DNA from: JBLHUT01 sp047629975
GTDB taxonomy: Bacteria > Pseudomonadota > Alphaproteobacteria > Rhodobacterales > Rhodobacteraceae
Reading direction: 5' to 3'
DNA length: 41,247 bases
Assembly: GCA_047629975.1 (NCBI GenBank)
Contig: JBLHUT010000002.1
Coordinates: 1 to 41,247, forward strand
Part shown: positions 1-7,036 of the stretch, one piece after another
Numbering within the stretch: the stretch's first letter is position 1
Layout: every line of letters begins with the position of its first letter
Program-made: the position numbers and the translations under genes
Notes under the pieces: model-generated
The model's input: only the letters and a program-made list of their open reading frames with translations
Told to the model about the DNA's origin: nothing
The model's database searches: none

Positions 1-1
1 C

Positions 2-775
2 TGCCTGCGCCGACATGGCGTGGGCAACCTGCGGGCTCTGACTGCACGAGAGCCTCGGAAAAAGCATGCGGCCTTCAAGGCTTATGAGCCGGGATATTTG
101 CACGTGGACGTCAAGTATCTGCCTCGAATGGCAGACGAAACCTCACGACGCTATCTCTTTGTGGCGATCGACCGCGCCACCTATTGGGTCTTCATCCACA
201 TCTACAAGTCCAAAACGGCAGCCAATGCCCGCCGGTTCTTACGCGATCTGGAACGCGCCTGCCCGATCCGTACCCGCACTATACCAACCGATAACGGAAA
301 AGAGTTCACGGACCGCTTGTTCGGCCTGCGCAAACGCGCGGCCACCGGCAAGCACCAGTTCGACCAGCTATGCGGTGGAATGGGTGTCGAACACCGTCTA
401 GCGCCACTGCAGCACCCCCAAACGAATGGCCCTCCTCTCGGTGATTGCGCGCAATCACCTGCCGGGCAACGGGTCGAGAGGGTCAACGGCCGGATCGAAG
501 AGGTGCTGCAATCCCATCATTTCCGTTCTGGCGAAGAGCTGGAAACCACGCTGCACCGCTATGTGCTGCTCTACAACCAGCAGCTTCCCCAGTCAGCCTT
601 GGGCAGCAAAGCCCCATTGCAGGCGATGAAGGATTGGCAGAGGGTCAAACCGGAGCTGTTCAAGAAGAAACCTTACTATCTGACGGGATGTGACAGCTTA
701 CAAAGGAGCAGCATCAAACCGCAACAGGTCCGCCCAGAGCCTATACCTACATGGATGTCGAAATTATGGTGCTGA
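2..775 (+). pseudogene. IS481-family transposase, 5'-truncated by the window and internally damaged
   Basis: The reading frame is open from base 2, so the N-terminal helix-turn-helix part lies outside the window. What remains is the DDE integrase-like core: an HVDVKYL segment with the first Asp, a TDNGKEFTD segment with the second Asp, and a VERVNGRIEE segment with the catalytic Glu. In IS481 relatives I recall, PQTNG is followed by MVERFNGRIEE. Here 14 codons (431-472) replace the single Met codon, a net in-frame gain of 39 nt just before the catalytic Glu, and Phe is changed to Val. The usual C-terminus ends near GCD, whereas this frame runs on about 25 residues as if the native stop was lost. 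I therefore read it as an inactive copy. The family call is secure; the claim of inactivity is inference. Confidence 0.8.
440..459. repeat. Perfect 20-bp palindrome inside the transposase insertion
   Basis: Bases 440-449 (ggtgattgcg) are the exact reverse complement of 450-459, with no spacer. The palindrome lies in the middle of the 42-nt segment (431-472) that interrupts the transposase just before its catalytic Glu codon. It could fold into a hairpin on either strand or be a binding site of a dimeric protein. I see no second copy in this window. Confidence 0.85.
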
Positions 776-783
776 CTTAGCAG

Positions 784-1175
784 TCACTTTTTCCTCAGCA
801 AAACTGTTGCGATGGGCGCCGAGCTTCCTTTACGGACAATGCTGTCAATGGCCTCAGCGAGGCTGTCCCTTGTCTTGGTGGCTTTCCTGTCACCAAAGCC
901 GAAGTGCTTTCCGAGGGTTTCGAGGGCCTTGAGTCTGTTGGGCAGCTTGACCTTGACGCTGACGAGCGTGTCGTGTCTCCTGCCGATCTGACTGTCGGCG
1001 TCAACTCGGACAGCAGGTCGAGGTCTTCGGGCGTGCAGTTGGACAGGTCGATCTTTGGTTGGCCGTTCACGTCGATGCTCACGAACTTCGACATGCCGGT
1101 GAAGGCGATGTGCTCCAGTTCTGCGATGATCTCATCAAGGGCCTTTGCGGCCCGCACTGCGGCAGCCTGCTTCAT
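784..1175 (-). pseudogene. Phage terminase small subunit (Terminase_2-like), frameshifted
   Basis: The minus strand from an ATG at 1175 encodes an LDEIIAELEHIAF segment followed by a Lys-Phe-Val and a CTPEDLDLLSE segment, typical of the middle of Terminase_2-type small subunits. At about 1003-1009 the frame is lost. In the next frame the protein continues with VDADSQIGRR, then VSVKVKLPNRLKALETLGKH, the conserved C-terminal signature, and ends at a TGA at 784-786. Adding one G after the GAG codon would restore a continuous protein, so this looks like a one-base deletion. The N-terminal DNA-binding region is not recognisable upstream. Terminase small subunits select phage DNA for packaging; no other phage gene is visible, so this is an isolated prophage remnant. 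Confidence 0.7.
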
Positions 1176-1672
1176 TTGATTTGATTTGGCTGTCGGCGCG
1201 TTTCCACGGTTCGGACCAAAGAGGAAGATCATGCTGCGCATCGCGAAAAATTACACGTACAAGCGCGACGTATCATCAGGCCCGAAACAACACCGCGGCA
1301 GCTGTCGCTCTGCGAAGCGCTTGGGGCTGCATCCGCTGCTTGATGGGAGCGAAAACGGTCAAAAATCGAAATGCCCTACAGGTGGTCAGCGTCGATATTC
1401 TAACGGCCGGATCGTCAGCCAGCCACTTGCGCGCAAGCCGCTTGGTCAGTGTTATCCGCACCGCATCTTTGCGAAATCCCTCTGTTCTGCCTGTTCCCAG
1501 AGTTCATGTCCTTTGTTGCGGTACCTGCGATCAAGGAAGCCTGATCGCACCGCGACAAATCCACAGAGGTTCCAAAAACTCTGACGGTGGTTCCCAACCG
1601 CCCAAAGCGGGTCATTGCAATCATACCGATGTAAGGCCCCTTTTTTCGCATCGGGGCGGTGCAAAATCAGCA
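1176..1672. other. Gene-poor interval between phage remnant and hydratase operon
   Basis: No convincing gene is visible on either strand. Open frames here have unlikely composition and no recognisable domain. One plus-strand frame runs through into the hydratase gene from 1145, but its first 190 or so codons look non-coding. The right end is likely to hold the promoter of the operon that starts at 1724. I cannot point to a convincing -35/-10 pair. Confidence 0.5.
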
Positions 1673-1710
1673 ATGGTCAACGGCGCTGCCTCTCGCCAGT
1701 ATTTGACCAT
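1673..1710. promoter_or_regulatory. Inverted repeat upstream of the hydratase operon (candidate operator or leader hairpin)
   Basis: Bases 1673-1680 (atggtcaa) and 1703-1710 (ttgaccat) form a perfect 8-bp inverted repeat with a 22-nt spacer, so the half-site centres are 30 bp apart, about three helical turns. The right arm ends one base before the ribosome binding site (aggag, 1712-1716) of the first hydratase gene. Either a dimeric regulator binds here or the RNA folds and sequesters the start region. The repeat is seen directly; its function is inference. Confidence 0.5.
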
Positions 1711-1723
1711 CAGGAGTGAGTTC

Positions 1724-2065
1724 ATGCAAACAAACAAAGGCCCCAAAGGGTATCATGATATCGGGGGCGATCGGGCGGGCGACATACCGATTGTTGACCT
1801 GCCATGGTTGCATTGGGAAAAGCAAGTCGAGGCCATTCGAGGTCTTCTCGGAGATGGCACACGCCGGATTGTATCACTGGATGAGGTTCGCCGCGGCTTT
1901 GAAAGCTTTGGCGTGCAAAAGTATAATTCGTTGTCTTTCTATCGACGCCGACTGGAGGCGATGACAGATATCCTGATCGAGAAGGGTGTTATCACGCAAC
2001 ACGAACTTGACCGTGCAATCGAAACCTCAAAGGCGCGTTGGGAAGAACCCGATGAAAAACCATGA
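1724..2065 (+). CDS. Nitrile hydratase / thiocyanate hydrolase family, beta-subunit N-terminal half
   Basis: This 113-residue protein matches the helical N-terminal half of nitrile hydratase beta, which is a separate subunit (beta) in thiocyanate hydrolase. Residues 10-15 carry YHDIGG, close to the YDVGG/HDVGG signature. Residues 53-60 are DEVRRGFE, aligning with DEFRFGIE of nitrile hydratases. Arg56 matches the conserved substrate-pocket Arg, while Val55 occupies the place of Phe in nitrile hydratases and, as I recall, Arg90 of thiocyanate hydrolase beta. Residues about 69-90 (SFYRRRL then ILIEKGVIT) match the conserved helix after the pocket. The ATG at 1724 is chosen because AGGAG lies 7 nt upstream; a longer in-frame extension lacks support. 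It ends in an ATGA overlap with the next gene. A cobalt-enzyme activator of the P14K type resembles this domain, but the HDIGG motif argues for the structural subunit. Confidence 0.8.
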   Translation: MQTNKGPKGYHDIGGDRAGDIPIVDLPWLHWEKQVEAIRGLLGDGTRRIVSLDEVRRGFESFGVQKYNSLSFYRRRLEAMTDILIEKGVITQHELDRAIETSKARWEEPDEKP

Positions 2066-2364
2066 CGCGTTTTGCACCCGGTGACCGCGTTCAGGTTCTG
2101 GCCCTAGGCAAGATAGGGCATGTGCGCATTCCCCACTATATCAGGCACCACATTGGGCATGTCGAAAGATATTGCGGGACGTATCTGAATCCCGAGGACC
2201 TTGCAGTCGGAAATACCTCGGGGCGCGCGGTTGATCTTTATAGAGTTATCTTTTCTCAAGCCCGGCTTTGGCCGGACGAAGCCGTACCGCCTCATGATAC
2301 GTTGATCATTGAAGTCTATGATCACTGGCTGGCCCACGCAGAGGAGGCCGAAAATGCCCCATGA
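2062..2364 (+). CDS. Nitrile hydratase / thiocyanate hydrolase family, beta-subunit C-terminal half
   Basis: This 100-residue protein corresponds to the beta-barrel C-terminal half of nitrile hydratase beta, equivalent to the separate alpha subunit of thiocyanate hydrolase. It opens with FAPGDRV, then HVRIPHYIR, matching the HxRxPxYxR motif that supplies a conserved pocket Arg in nitrile hydratases. Further on come GHVE, a VGN segment and LYRVIFSQARLWPD, matching the family signature LYxVxFxxxxLW. It lacks the helical N-terminal domain, which is the preceding gene, so beta is split in two. The start overlaps the preceding stop (ATGA) and the end overlaps the next gene by 11 nt, implying stoichiometric, coupled translation. 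Splitting into whole structural domains argues against a simple frameshift artefact. Confidence 0.8.
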   Translation: MTRFAPGDRVQVLALGKIGHVRIPHYIRHHIGHVERYCGTYLNPEDLAVGNTSGRAVDLYRVIFSQARLWPDEAVPPHDTLIIEVYDHWLAHAEEAENAP

Positions 2365-2971
2365 CCATACCGAACACGAAGCCTTGGTGATTGAAGACGA
2401 TGCGGGAAACATCGAAGCCCAGATCATCGTTGATGCGCTGCAAGACGTCTTGATCGCAAAGGGTCTGTTGACCGCTCGTGAAGTAACAGGAGCGATCGCT
2501 AAACTGGAAAGCCCCGGCATCCATTCAGGGGCCAAAATTGTCGCCAAAGCGTGGACCGATCCTGCCTACAAGCAGCGTCTGTTAGCCGATGGGCGCGCCG
2601 CCGTCCAAGAGCTTGATATCGCCGTGACCGAAGCCAGAATTATCGTGGTGGAAAACACCGTGCATGTCCATAATCTGATCACTTGCACCCTGTGCTCGTG
2701 TTATCCGCGCTCCATTCTGGGTCAGCCCCCCTCCTGGTACACGTCCAAAGCCTATCGTGCCCGATCTGTGCGCCAGCCACGTCAAGTGCTGGCCGAATTC
2801 GGGCTTGAGCTGCGGGAAACTGTTCAATTGACCGTGCACGATAGCAATGCCGATATGCGCTATCTGGTTTTGCCGCAGCCCCCTCGGGATCTGCAAAACA
2901 AGACCGCATCGGATCTGGAGGCAATGATTTCGCGCGATCATCTTATTGGTGTGGCAAGGGACATCGGATGA
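2354..2971 (+). CDS. Cobalt-type nitrile hydratase alpha / thiocyanate hydrolase gamma-like catalytic subunit
   Basis: This 205-residue protein carries the metal-binding claw CTLCSC (Cys111, Cys114, Cys116). Thr at the second position marks the cobalt type, and the two later Cys are normally oxidised to sulfinic and sulfenic acids. The claw is followed by YPRSILGQPPSWY. Nitrile hydratases usually have Trp after YP, whereas thiocyanate hydrolase gamma has Arg (Arg136), so Arg119 here is thiocyanate-hydrolase-like. Later segments PRQVLAEFGLEL, DSNADMRYLVLP and RDHLIGVA are family hallmarks. The N-terminus is His-rich (PHDHTEH). The ATG at 2354 is preferred over an upstream in-frame ATG because GAGGAGG lies 6 nt before it. 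The expected reaction is hydration of a C-N triple bond to an amide, or of thiocyanate to carbonyl sulfide and ammonia; sequence alone does not decide between these. Confidence 0.88.
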   Translation: MPHDHTEHEALVIEDDAGNIEAQIIVDALQDVLIAKGLLTAREVTGAIAKLESPGIHSGAKIVAKAWTDPAYKQRLLADGRAAVQELDIAVTEARIIVVENTVHVHNLITCTLCSCYPRSILGQPPSWYTSKAYRARSVRQPRQVLAEFGLELRETVQLTVHDSNADMRYLVLPQPPRDLQNKTASDLEAMISRDHLIGVARDIG

Positions 2972-4215
2972 CGCCTCTGCCCCCATCCCTGCCCCTGCAA
3001 GAGCCGAACAACGGTGCTGCGCACACCCTGGAAGAAAAGATCGCATTGTGGGAGCCGCATATCCACGCATTTTCGCAACTTTGCCTCCATGAGGACCCTG
3101 AAGTGACCACCCCGCTTGGGCCGTTGGCTGGTCTCACTGTCGGCATCAAGGATATTATCGATGTCGCAGGCCTGCCAACCCGCAACGGGAGCGAGGCCTG
3201 TCGCAATGCACAGCCCGCCGCACAAGACGCCCCCGTGGTCGCTGCGTTGCGCGGTGCGGGGGCTCGGATCATTGGCAAGACCACAACCACAGAATTCGCC
3301 TTTACCGATCCAACACCCTGCCGAAACCCGCATGACGTGCGGCGCACCCCCGGGGGATCGAGCAGCGGATCAGGTGCCGCGGTGGCTGCCGGTTTGGTTG
3401 ATATCGCCCTTGGCACCCAAACTGCGGGATCTTTGTGTCGGCCTGCCGCCTATTGTGGTGTTGTCGGGTTCAAGCCGTCCTTTGGCGCCTTGCCAACGAC
3501 AGGTGTGACGCCGCTGGCACCAAGTTTTGATACCGTCGGGATAATCGCCACATCGCTGGCTTTGGCGACACGCGCATTTGCGGCGATGACGCCTGCCGAA
3601 TCCGTGACACCAAAGCCGCAAGAACCAAGAACAACCTGTGGACTGTGGGACACTGAGGCCACGCCGTCTGACGACAGTCTGGCCGCCTTGCACGATGCCT
3701 CAAGCGCGTTTTCCAACCGCACCAAGGGGTCGCTAACAGCGGACGTTAACAGGATCGTCGCAGCCCACCGGATCATCATGAATGCCGAGGCAGCAGCGGC
3801 CCACGGAGCGATGCTATCCAATGAGAGCGCAAGACGTCTCAAGGCAAAGTTTCAGGCGGGGTTGCGCGCGGGGGCGGCAATTTCTCGCGCTCAGATAACA
3901 GAGGCGACAGATTTCCTAGCGTCCGCCCGGCAGGCATTTTGGGCCGACCTTGCAGATGTTGATCTGATTGTGACATTGCCCGTTCCCGATGGGCCGCCCC
4001 TGATTGACGGCACCACCGGTTATCAAGACTGGTTGACCCCGTGGACGGTCTTTGGCGGGCCGCTTTTGTGTCTGCCATGGGGCGTTGACCGGTTGGGGCT
4101 GCCACGTTCAGTCATGCTGGCTGGACATCCGGGGCAGGATGCACGGCTTTTGCAGATGGGCGCACAGCTGGAACGACGCAGCCCACCGCTTCGTGCACCT
4201 GAATTGCCACGCTAA
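2968..4215 (+). CDS. Amidase-signature family amidohydrolase
   Basis: This 415-residue amidase-signature enzyme keeps the whole catalytic triad: Lys61 in VGIKDI, the cis-Ser in GGSSSGSGAA (about residues 129-138) and the nucleophile Ser155 in TAGSLCRPA. The spacing matches malonamidase-type members, and the length is typical of short members of the family. The start codon overlaps the stop of the hydratase catalytic subunit (ATGA), so the two are translationally coupled. In nitrile-degrading operons an amidase of this family converts the amide made by the hydratase to the acid and ammonia, so its placement favours an amide-producing hydratase. Its stop codon overlaps that of the convergent RidA-like gene. 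Substrate unknown. Confidence 0.85.
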   Translation: MTPLPPSLPLQEPNNGAAHTLEEKIALWEPHIHAFSQLCLHEDPEVTTPLGPLAGLTVGIKDIIDVAGLPTRNGSEACRNAQPAAQDAPVVAALRGAGARIIGKTTTTEFAFTDPTPCRNPHDVRRTPGGSSSGSGAAVAAGLVDIALGTQTAGSLCRPAAYCGVVGFKPSFGALPTTGVTPLAPSFDTVGIIATSLALATRAFAAMTPAESVTPKPQEPRTTCGLWDTEATPSDDSLAALHDASSAFSNRTKGSLTADVNRIVAAHRIIMNAEAAAAHGAMLSNESARRLKAKFQAGLRAGAAISRAQITEATDFLASARQAFWADLADVDLIVTLPVPDGPPLIDGTTGYQDWLTPWTVFGGPLLCLPWGVDRLGLPRSVMLAGHPGQDARLLQMGAQLERRSPPLRAPELPR

Positions 4216-4685
4216 CCTTTCAGACGCACAATCGCATCGACCTCCACAGAGGCATTGCCGGGCAAACCTGATACACCAACTGCCGTGCGTGCGTGCCATC
4301 CCTGATCGCCAAACAGCGCGACAAACACCTCGGTCGCTCCGTTTATGACGGCAGGGCTGTGGGGAAAGCCGGAAAGACAATTCACAAACCCGCCAAGCCG
4401 CAAGATCACATCCACCCGATCAAGATGACCATCGCAGGCCTGACGCAGGCGGTAAATAAGGTTGAGCGCACAGACCTGCGCCGCCGCCTGCCCGTCCTTA
4501 ATGGCATCTGCACTCTCCAGAACAGGGCCGACGTGTGTCACTTTCCCATTCCACTCGCAGATCTGGCCTGAAAGATAGACAATTGATCCATCTTTTCGAA
4601 ACGGCAAGAACTGCCCGCGCGGTGTCCAGTCAGGGGGGAGCTCCAACCCCAATGCCGCCAAACGCTGTTCTACTTGCGATGTCAT
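4212..4685 (-). CDS. RidA (YjgF/YER057c/UK114) family protein
   Basis: This 157-residue protein has the RidA fold signature: an FLPF segment, VYLSGQI in the first strands, then VDVILRLGGFVNC and, near the C-terminus, WHARTAVGVSGLPGNASVEV, in which the Arg aligns with the carboxylate-binding Arg of RidA. Family members hydrolyse reactive enamine/imine intermediates or related deamination products. It is the last gene of the minus-strand ABC transporter operon; its start overlaps the stop of the decayed amidase frame (ATGA). RidA-like proteins often sit in nitrogen-compound degradation operons, which fits the neighbouring hydratase and amidase. The N-terminal extension relative to the roughly 130-residue RidA resembles the longer YjgH-like members. 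Confidence 0.88.
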   Translation of the reverse strand: MTSQVEQRLAALGLELPPDWTPRGQFLPFRKDGSIVYLSGQICEWNGKVTHVGPVLESADAIKDGQAAAQVCALNLIYRLRQACDGHLDRVDVILRLGGFVNCLSGFPHSPAVINGATEVFVALFGDQGWHARTAVGVSGLPGNASVEVDAIVRLKG

Positions 4686-5373
4686 GTCAAAACCTCCTTA
4701 TATTGATTCAAAGAGAACCGCCGTTCCCACGGTGCGCTGATATCAGTGGCTTCACGCCTGAATCCGTTCACCGAAAAGCCATGCGACAGCCCAATGCCAC
4801 ACATCTGCGACAGGTTCACAAGGTTGCTGTAAGTACCATCATCGGCATGGGCGGTCACCGGCGCCGCCGCAAGATCGGGAACAGAACAGAACACCGGAAC
4901 AGGTGGCGCGCAAAGCCTTTTTGCCGCGGACATGCTTACAGCACGCATGATCGTTTCGCGCGTTACAAGATGATCCACTTCGGGAGCGATCGCCAACAAA
5001 TCGTCAGGGAGCATGCCGCACCCGCTCGCCCAAGCCCCTTCATGAAGCTGGCCCGCCGCGGCACAAGGCAGCGAAAGGTCCATATCTTCCATCAGCGCAG
5101 CCTTGCGATCGAAGGCTGCTTGCTGAACGTGGCCGCTCAAAACCTCGATAGACGCGGCAAGGTCTGGGAACACAGGGGGGGTCAAACTGACATCCGCCCA
5201 TCAGCCTCCCCCGCACCGGCAAAGGTCGCCCGGGCACGCAGGTAGGTCAAAATCCGCGGATTGTTCATCATATCAATGCGCGCGAATATGTCGTCGCTAA
5301 AGTTGATAAGGCTGGTGCCTGCGCCATTTGCCTCAAACAGGGCGGTTCGCGGAAATGGCACGTCGGCAGGCAT
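4682..5373 (-). pseudogene. Decayed allophanate-hydrolase/AtzF-like amidase lacking its catalytic core
   Basis: Two short frames on the minus strand make up this locus. The first (5373-5182) starts at an ATG with AGGAG upstream and contains DDIFARIDMMNNPRILTYL, like the N-terminal helix of allophanate-hydrolase-type amidases. The second (TTG at 5185 to 4682) contains AAGQLHEGAWASG, PEVDHLVTRETIMRA and DDGTYSNLVNLSQMCGIGLS, closely resembling the C-terminal half of that amidase domain (LYEGPW, HPVTR, LGTYTNFVNLLDL). The roughly 200 residues between, which should hold the Lys-Ser-Ser triad, are absent, and the two parts are in different frames next to a run of seven G (5175-5181). The loss of function is inference. 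Alternatively these are two small unrecognised genes, since the ATGA-like junctions at both ends are intact. Confidence 0.55.
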
Positions 5374-5401
5374 CAAAACTCCTCGCATATCTGAGCCGGC
5401 G

Positions 5402-7036
5402 CTATTGACGGCGTTGCGGTGGTTTGGGGGCTGCTGCCAACAACGTCTTGGTATAGTCGCTCCGAGGGGCGTTCATCACCTCGTGTACTGCACCTTGCTC
5501 GACGATTTCGCCGTCTTTCATGACAATCACATGATCGCAAAGAAGGCGGACAACATGCAGGTCATGGCTGACAAACAGATAACTCAGCCCCAGTTTCGCC
5601 TGCAAATCGACCAACAGGTTCAGGACAACCGCCTGGATCGACACATCAAGGGCTGCTGTCGGTTCATCAAGGATCAGAAACTTCGGCTCAAGTGCCACGG
5701 CGCGTGCGATACCCACCCGCGCCTTTTGACCGCCCGACAATTGATGCGGAAACCGGTCCAGCAAAGACAAAGGCAAGCCAACAAGTGCCGCAAGTTCTTC
5801 GATCCGTGTTGCCAGTTTTGCGCCACGCATTTTGCCCAGCCGGCGCAAAGGTTCTGCGATGGTCTGGCGCGAGGTGTGACGCGGGTTGAGGCTGTCGGTA
5901 GCGTCCTGAAACACCATTTGAATGTCTGCGCGTCTGGGATCTTTTGCGAAACCACGGGCCGGCACACAGGCTATGTCCTCGCCCTCGAATATGATCTCGC
6001 CACTGGTGGCATCCATCAGCCGCACCAAAATCTCGGCGGTGGTGGATTTACCGCATCCGCTTTCGCCGACAAGACCCACGCATTGGCCTTGGTTCACCCT
6101 GAAAGATATACCCTTCACCGCATGAACGGGCCCTGATTTACCCGCATAGGTTTTGGTCAGGTTGCGAACCTCCAGCACAGGCCGGTCGCTGACATGAGGG
6201 GTAATGTCTTCGCTGCGCTCTTCGGGCGGCAAAAGGCTGCGCACGCTGGTGCCTGCGCGGGGCGTCGCGTCAACCAGTTTGCGGCTGTAGGGATGTTGCG
6301 GATCGCTGAATATCTGCACCGGATCCCCCTGTTCCACGATCAAGCCGTCCTTCATCACCAGAATGCGGTCGCAATATTGCGCGGCAAGCCCAAGATCATG
6401 GGTGATCAGGATGCTGCTCATGTCACGTTCACGGATAAGATCGCGCACAAGGTCCATCACCGCCTTTTGCGTCGTGATATCAAGCCCCGTGGTCGGCTCG
6501 TCCGCGATCAGCAAACGCGGGTCGCAGGCCAGCGCAATGGCGCAGACAATCCGCTGGCACATGCCGCCCGACAGCTCGAAGGGATAGGCATTGTAACGGG
6601 CTTTCGCGTCATTGATCTTGACCGCTTCCAGCGCTGCAATCGCCTTGGCACGGGCATCATAGCGGGTGGCGCGGGCGTGGTGACGCAACACGTCCTCGAT
6701 CTGGTGGCCGACCTTGCGGATCGGATTCAGGGCGGCGCGCGGATTCTGGAAAATCATCGAAATCTCGCGCCCCCGAATGTCACGCATGTCACGTTCCGCA
6801 GAACGGCGCAGGTCGATCCCCGAATATGTGGCCTCCCCGGCTTTGATGGTGCCACCCGCGTCAAGGATACGCATCAAGGCATAGGACGTAACCGATTTAC
6901 CAGATCCGCTTTCGCCCACAATTCCCAATATCTCGCCCTTGGAGACCTCAAAGCTGATCCCGCGCACCGCATCCACCACGCCGCGACGGGTCTGGAACGA
7001 AACAGCCAGATCTTTGACGCTCAACATTGTGCTCAT
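5402..7036 (-). CDS. ABC transporter double ATP-binding protein (oligopeptide/nickel type, DppD-DppF fusion)
   Basis: This 544-residue protein has two complete ATPase domains in tandem. The first has Walker A GESGSGKS at residues 41-48, signature LSGGM and Walker B LLIADEPT. The second has Walker A GESGCGKS near residue 325, signature LSGGQ and Walker B LILDEPT. Each domain ends with the oligopeptide-importer C-terminal segment (DPQHPYSRKL; APRSDYTKTLL). Fused DppDF-type ATPases energise importers for peptides, glutathione and other small organic compounds. The start overlaps the upstream permease stop (ATGA), and the decayed amidase begins 28 nt after its stop. Cytoplasmic, at the inner membrane. 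The substrate cannot be read from the ATPase. Confidence 0.93.
   Translation of the reverse strand: MSTMLSVKDLAVSFQTRRGVVDAVRGISFEVSKGEILGIVGESGSGKSVTSYALMRILDAGGTIKAGEATYSGIDLRRSAERDMRDIRGREISMIFQNPRAALNPIRKVGHQIEDVLRHHARATRYDARAKAIAALEAVKINDAKARYNAYPFELSGGMCQRIVCAIALACDPRLLIADEPTTGLDITTQKAVMDLVRDLIRERDMSSILITHDLGLAAQYCDRILVMKDGLIVEQGDPVQIFSDPQHPYSRKLVDATPRAGTSVRSLLPPEERSEDITPHVSDRPVLEVRNLTKTYAGKSGPVHAVKGISFRVNQGQCVGLVGESGCGKSTTAEILVRLMDATSGEIIFEGEDIACVPARGFAKDPRRADIQMVFQDATDSLNPRHTSRQTIAEPLRRLGKMRGAKLATRIEELAALVGLPLSLLDRFPHQLSGGQKARVGIARAVALEPKFLILDEPTAALDVSIQAVVLNLLVDLQAKLGLSYLFVSHDLHVVRLLCDHVIVMKDGEIVEQGAVHEVMNAPRSDYTKTLLAAAPKPPQRRQ

Noticed and set aside
1145..1723. N-terminal extension of the first hydratase gene in the same frame
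   Set aside because: The extra 190 or so residues look like translated non-coding DNA and overlap the terminase remnant. The ATG at 1724 has a good ribosome binding site and matches the family start.
4682..5185. Reading the 167-codon frame as an intact unknown protein
   Set aside because: Its sequence aligns by eye only with the C-terminal half of amidases of the allophanate hydrolase type and it needs a TTG start beside a homopolymer; a remnant is the simpler view, though I kept the alternative open.
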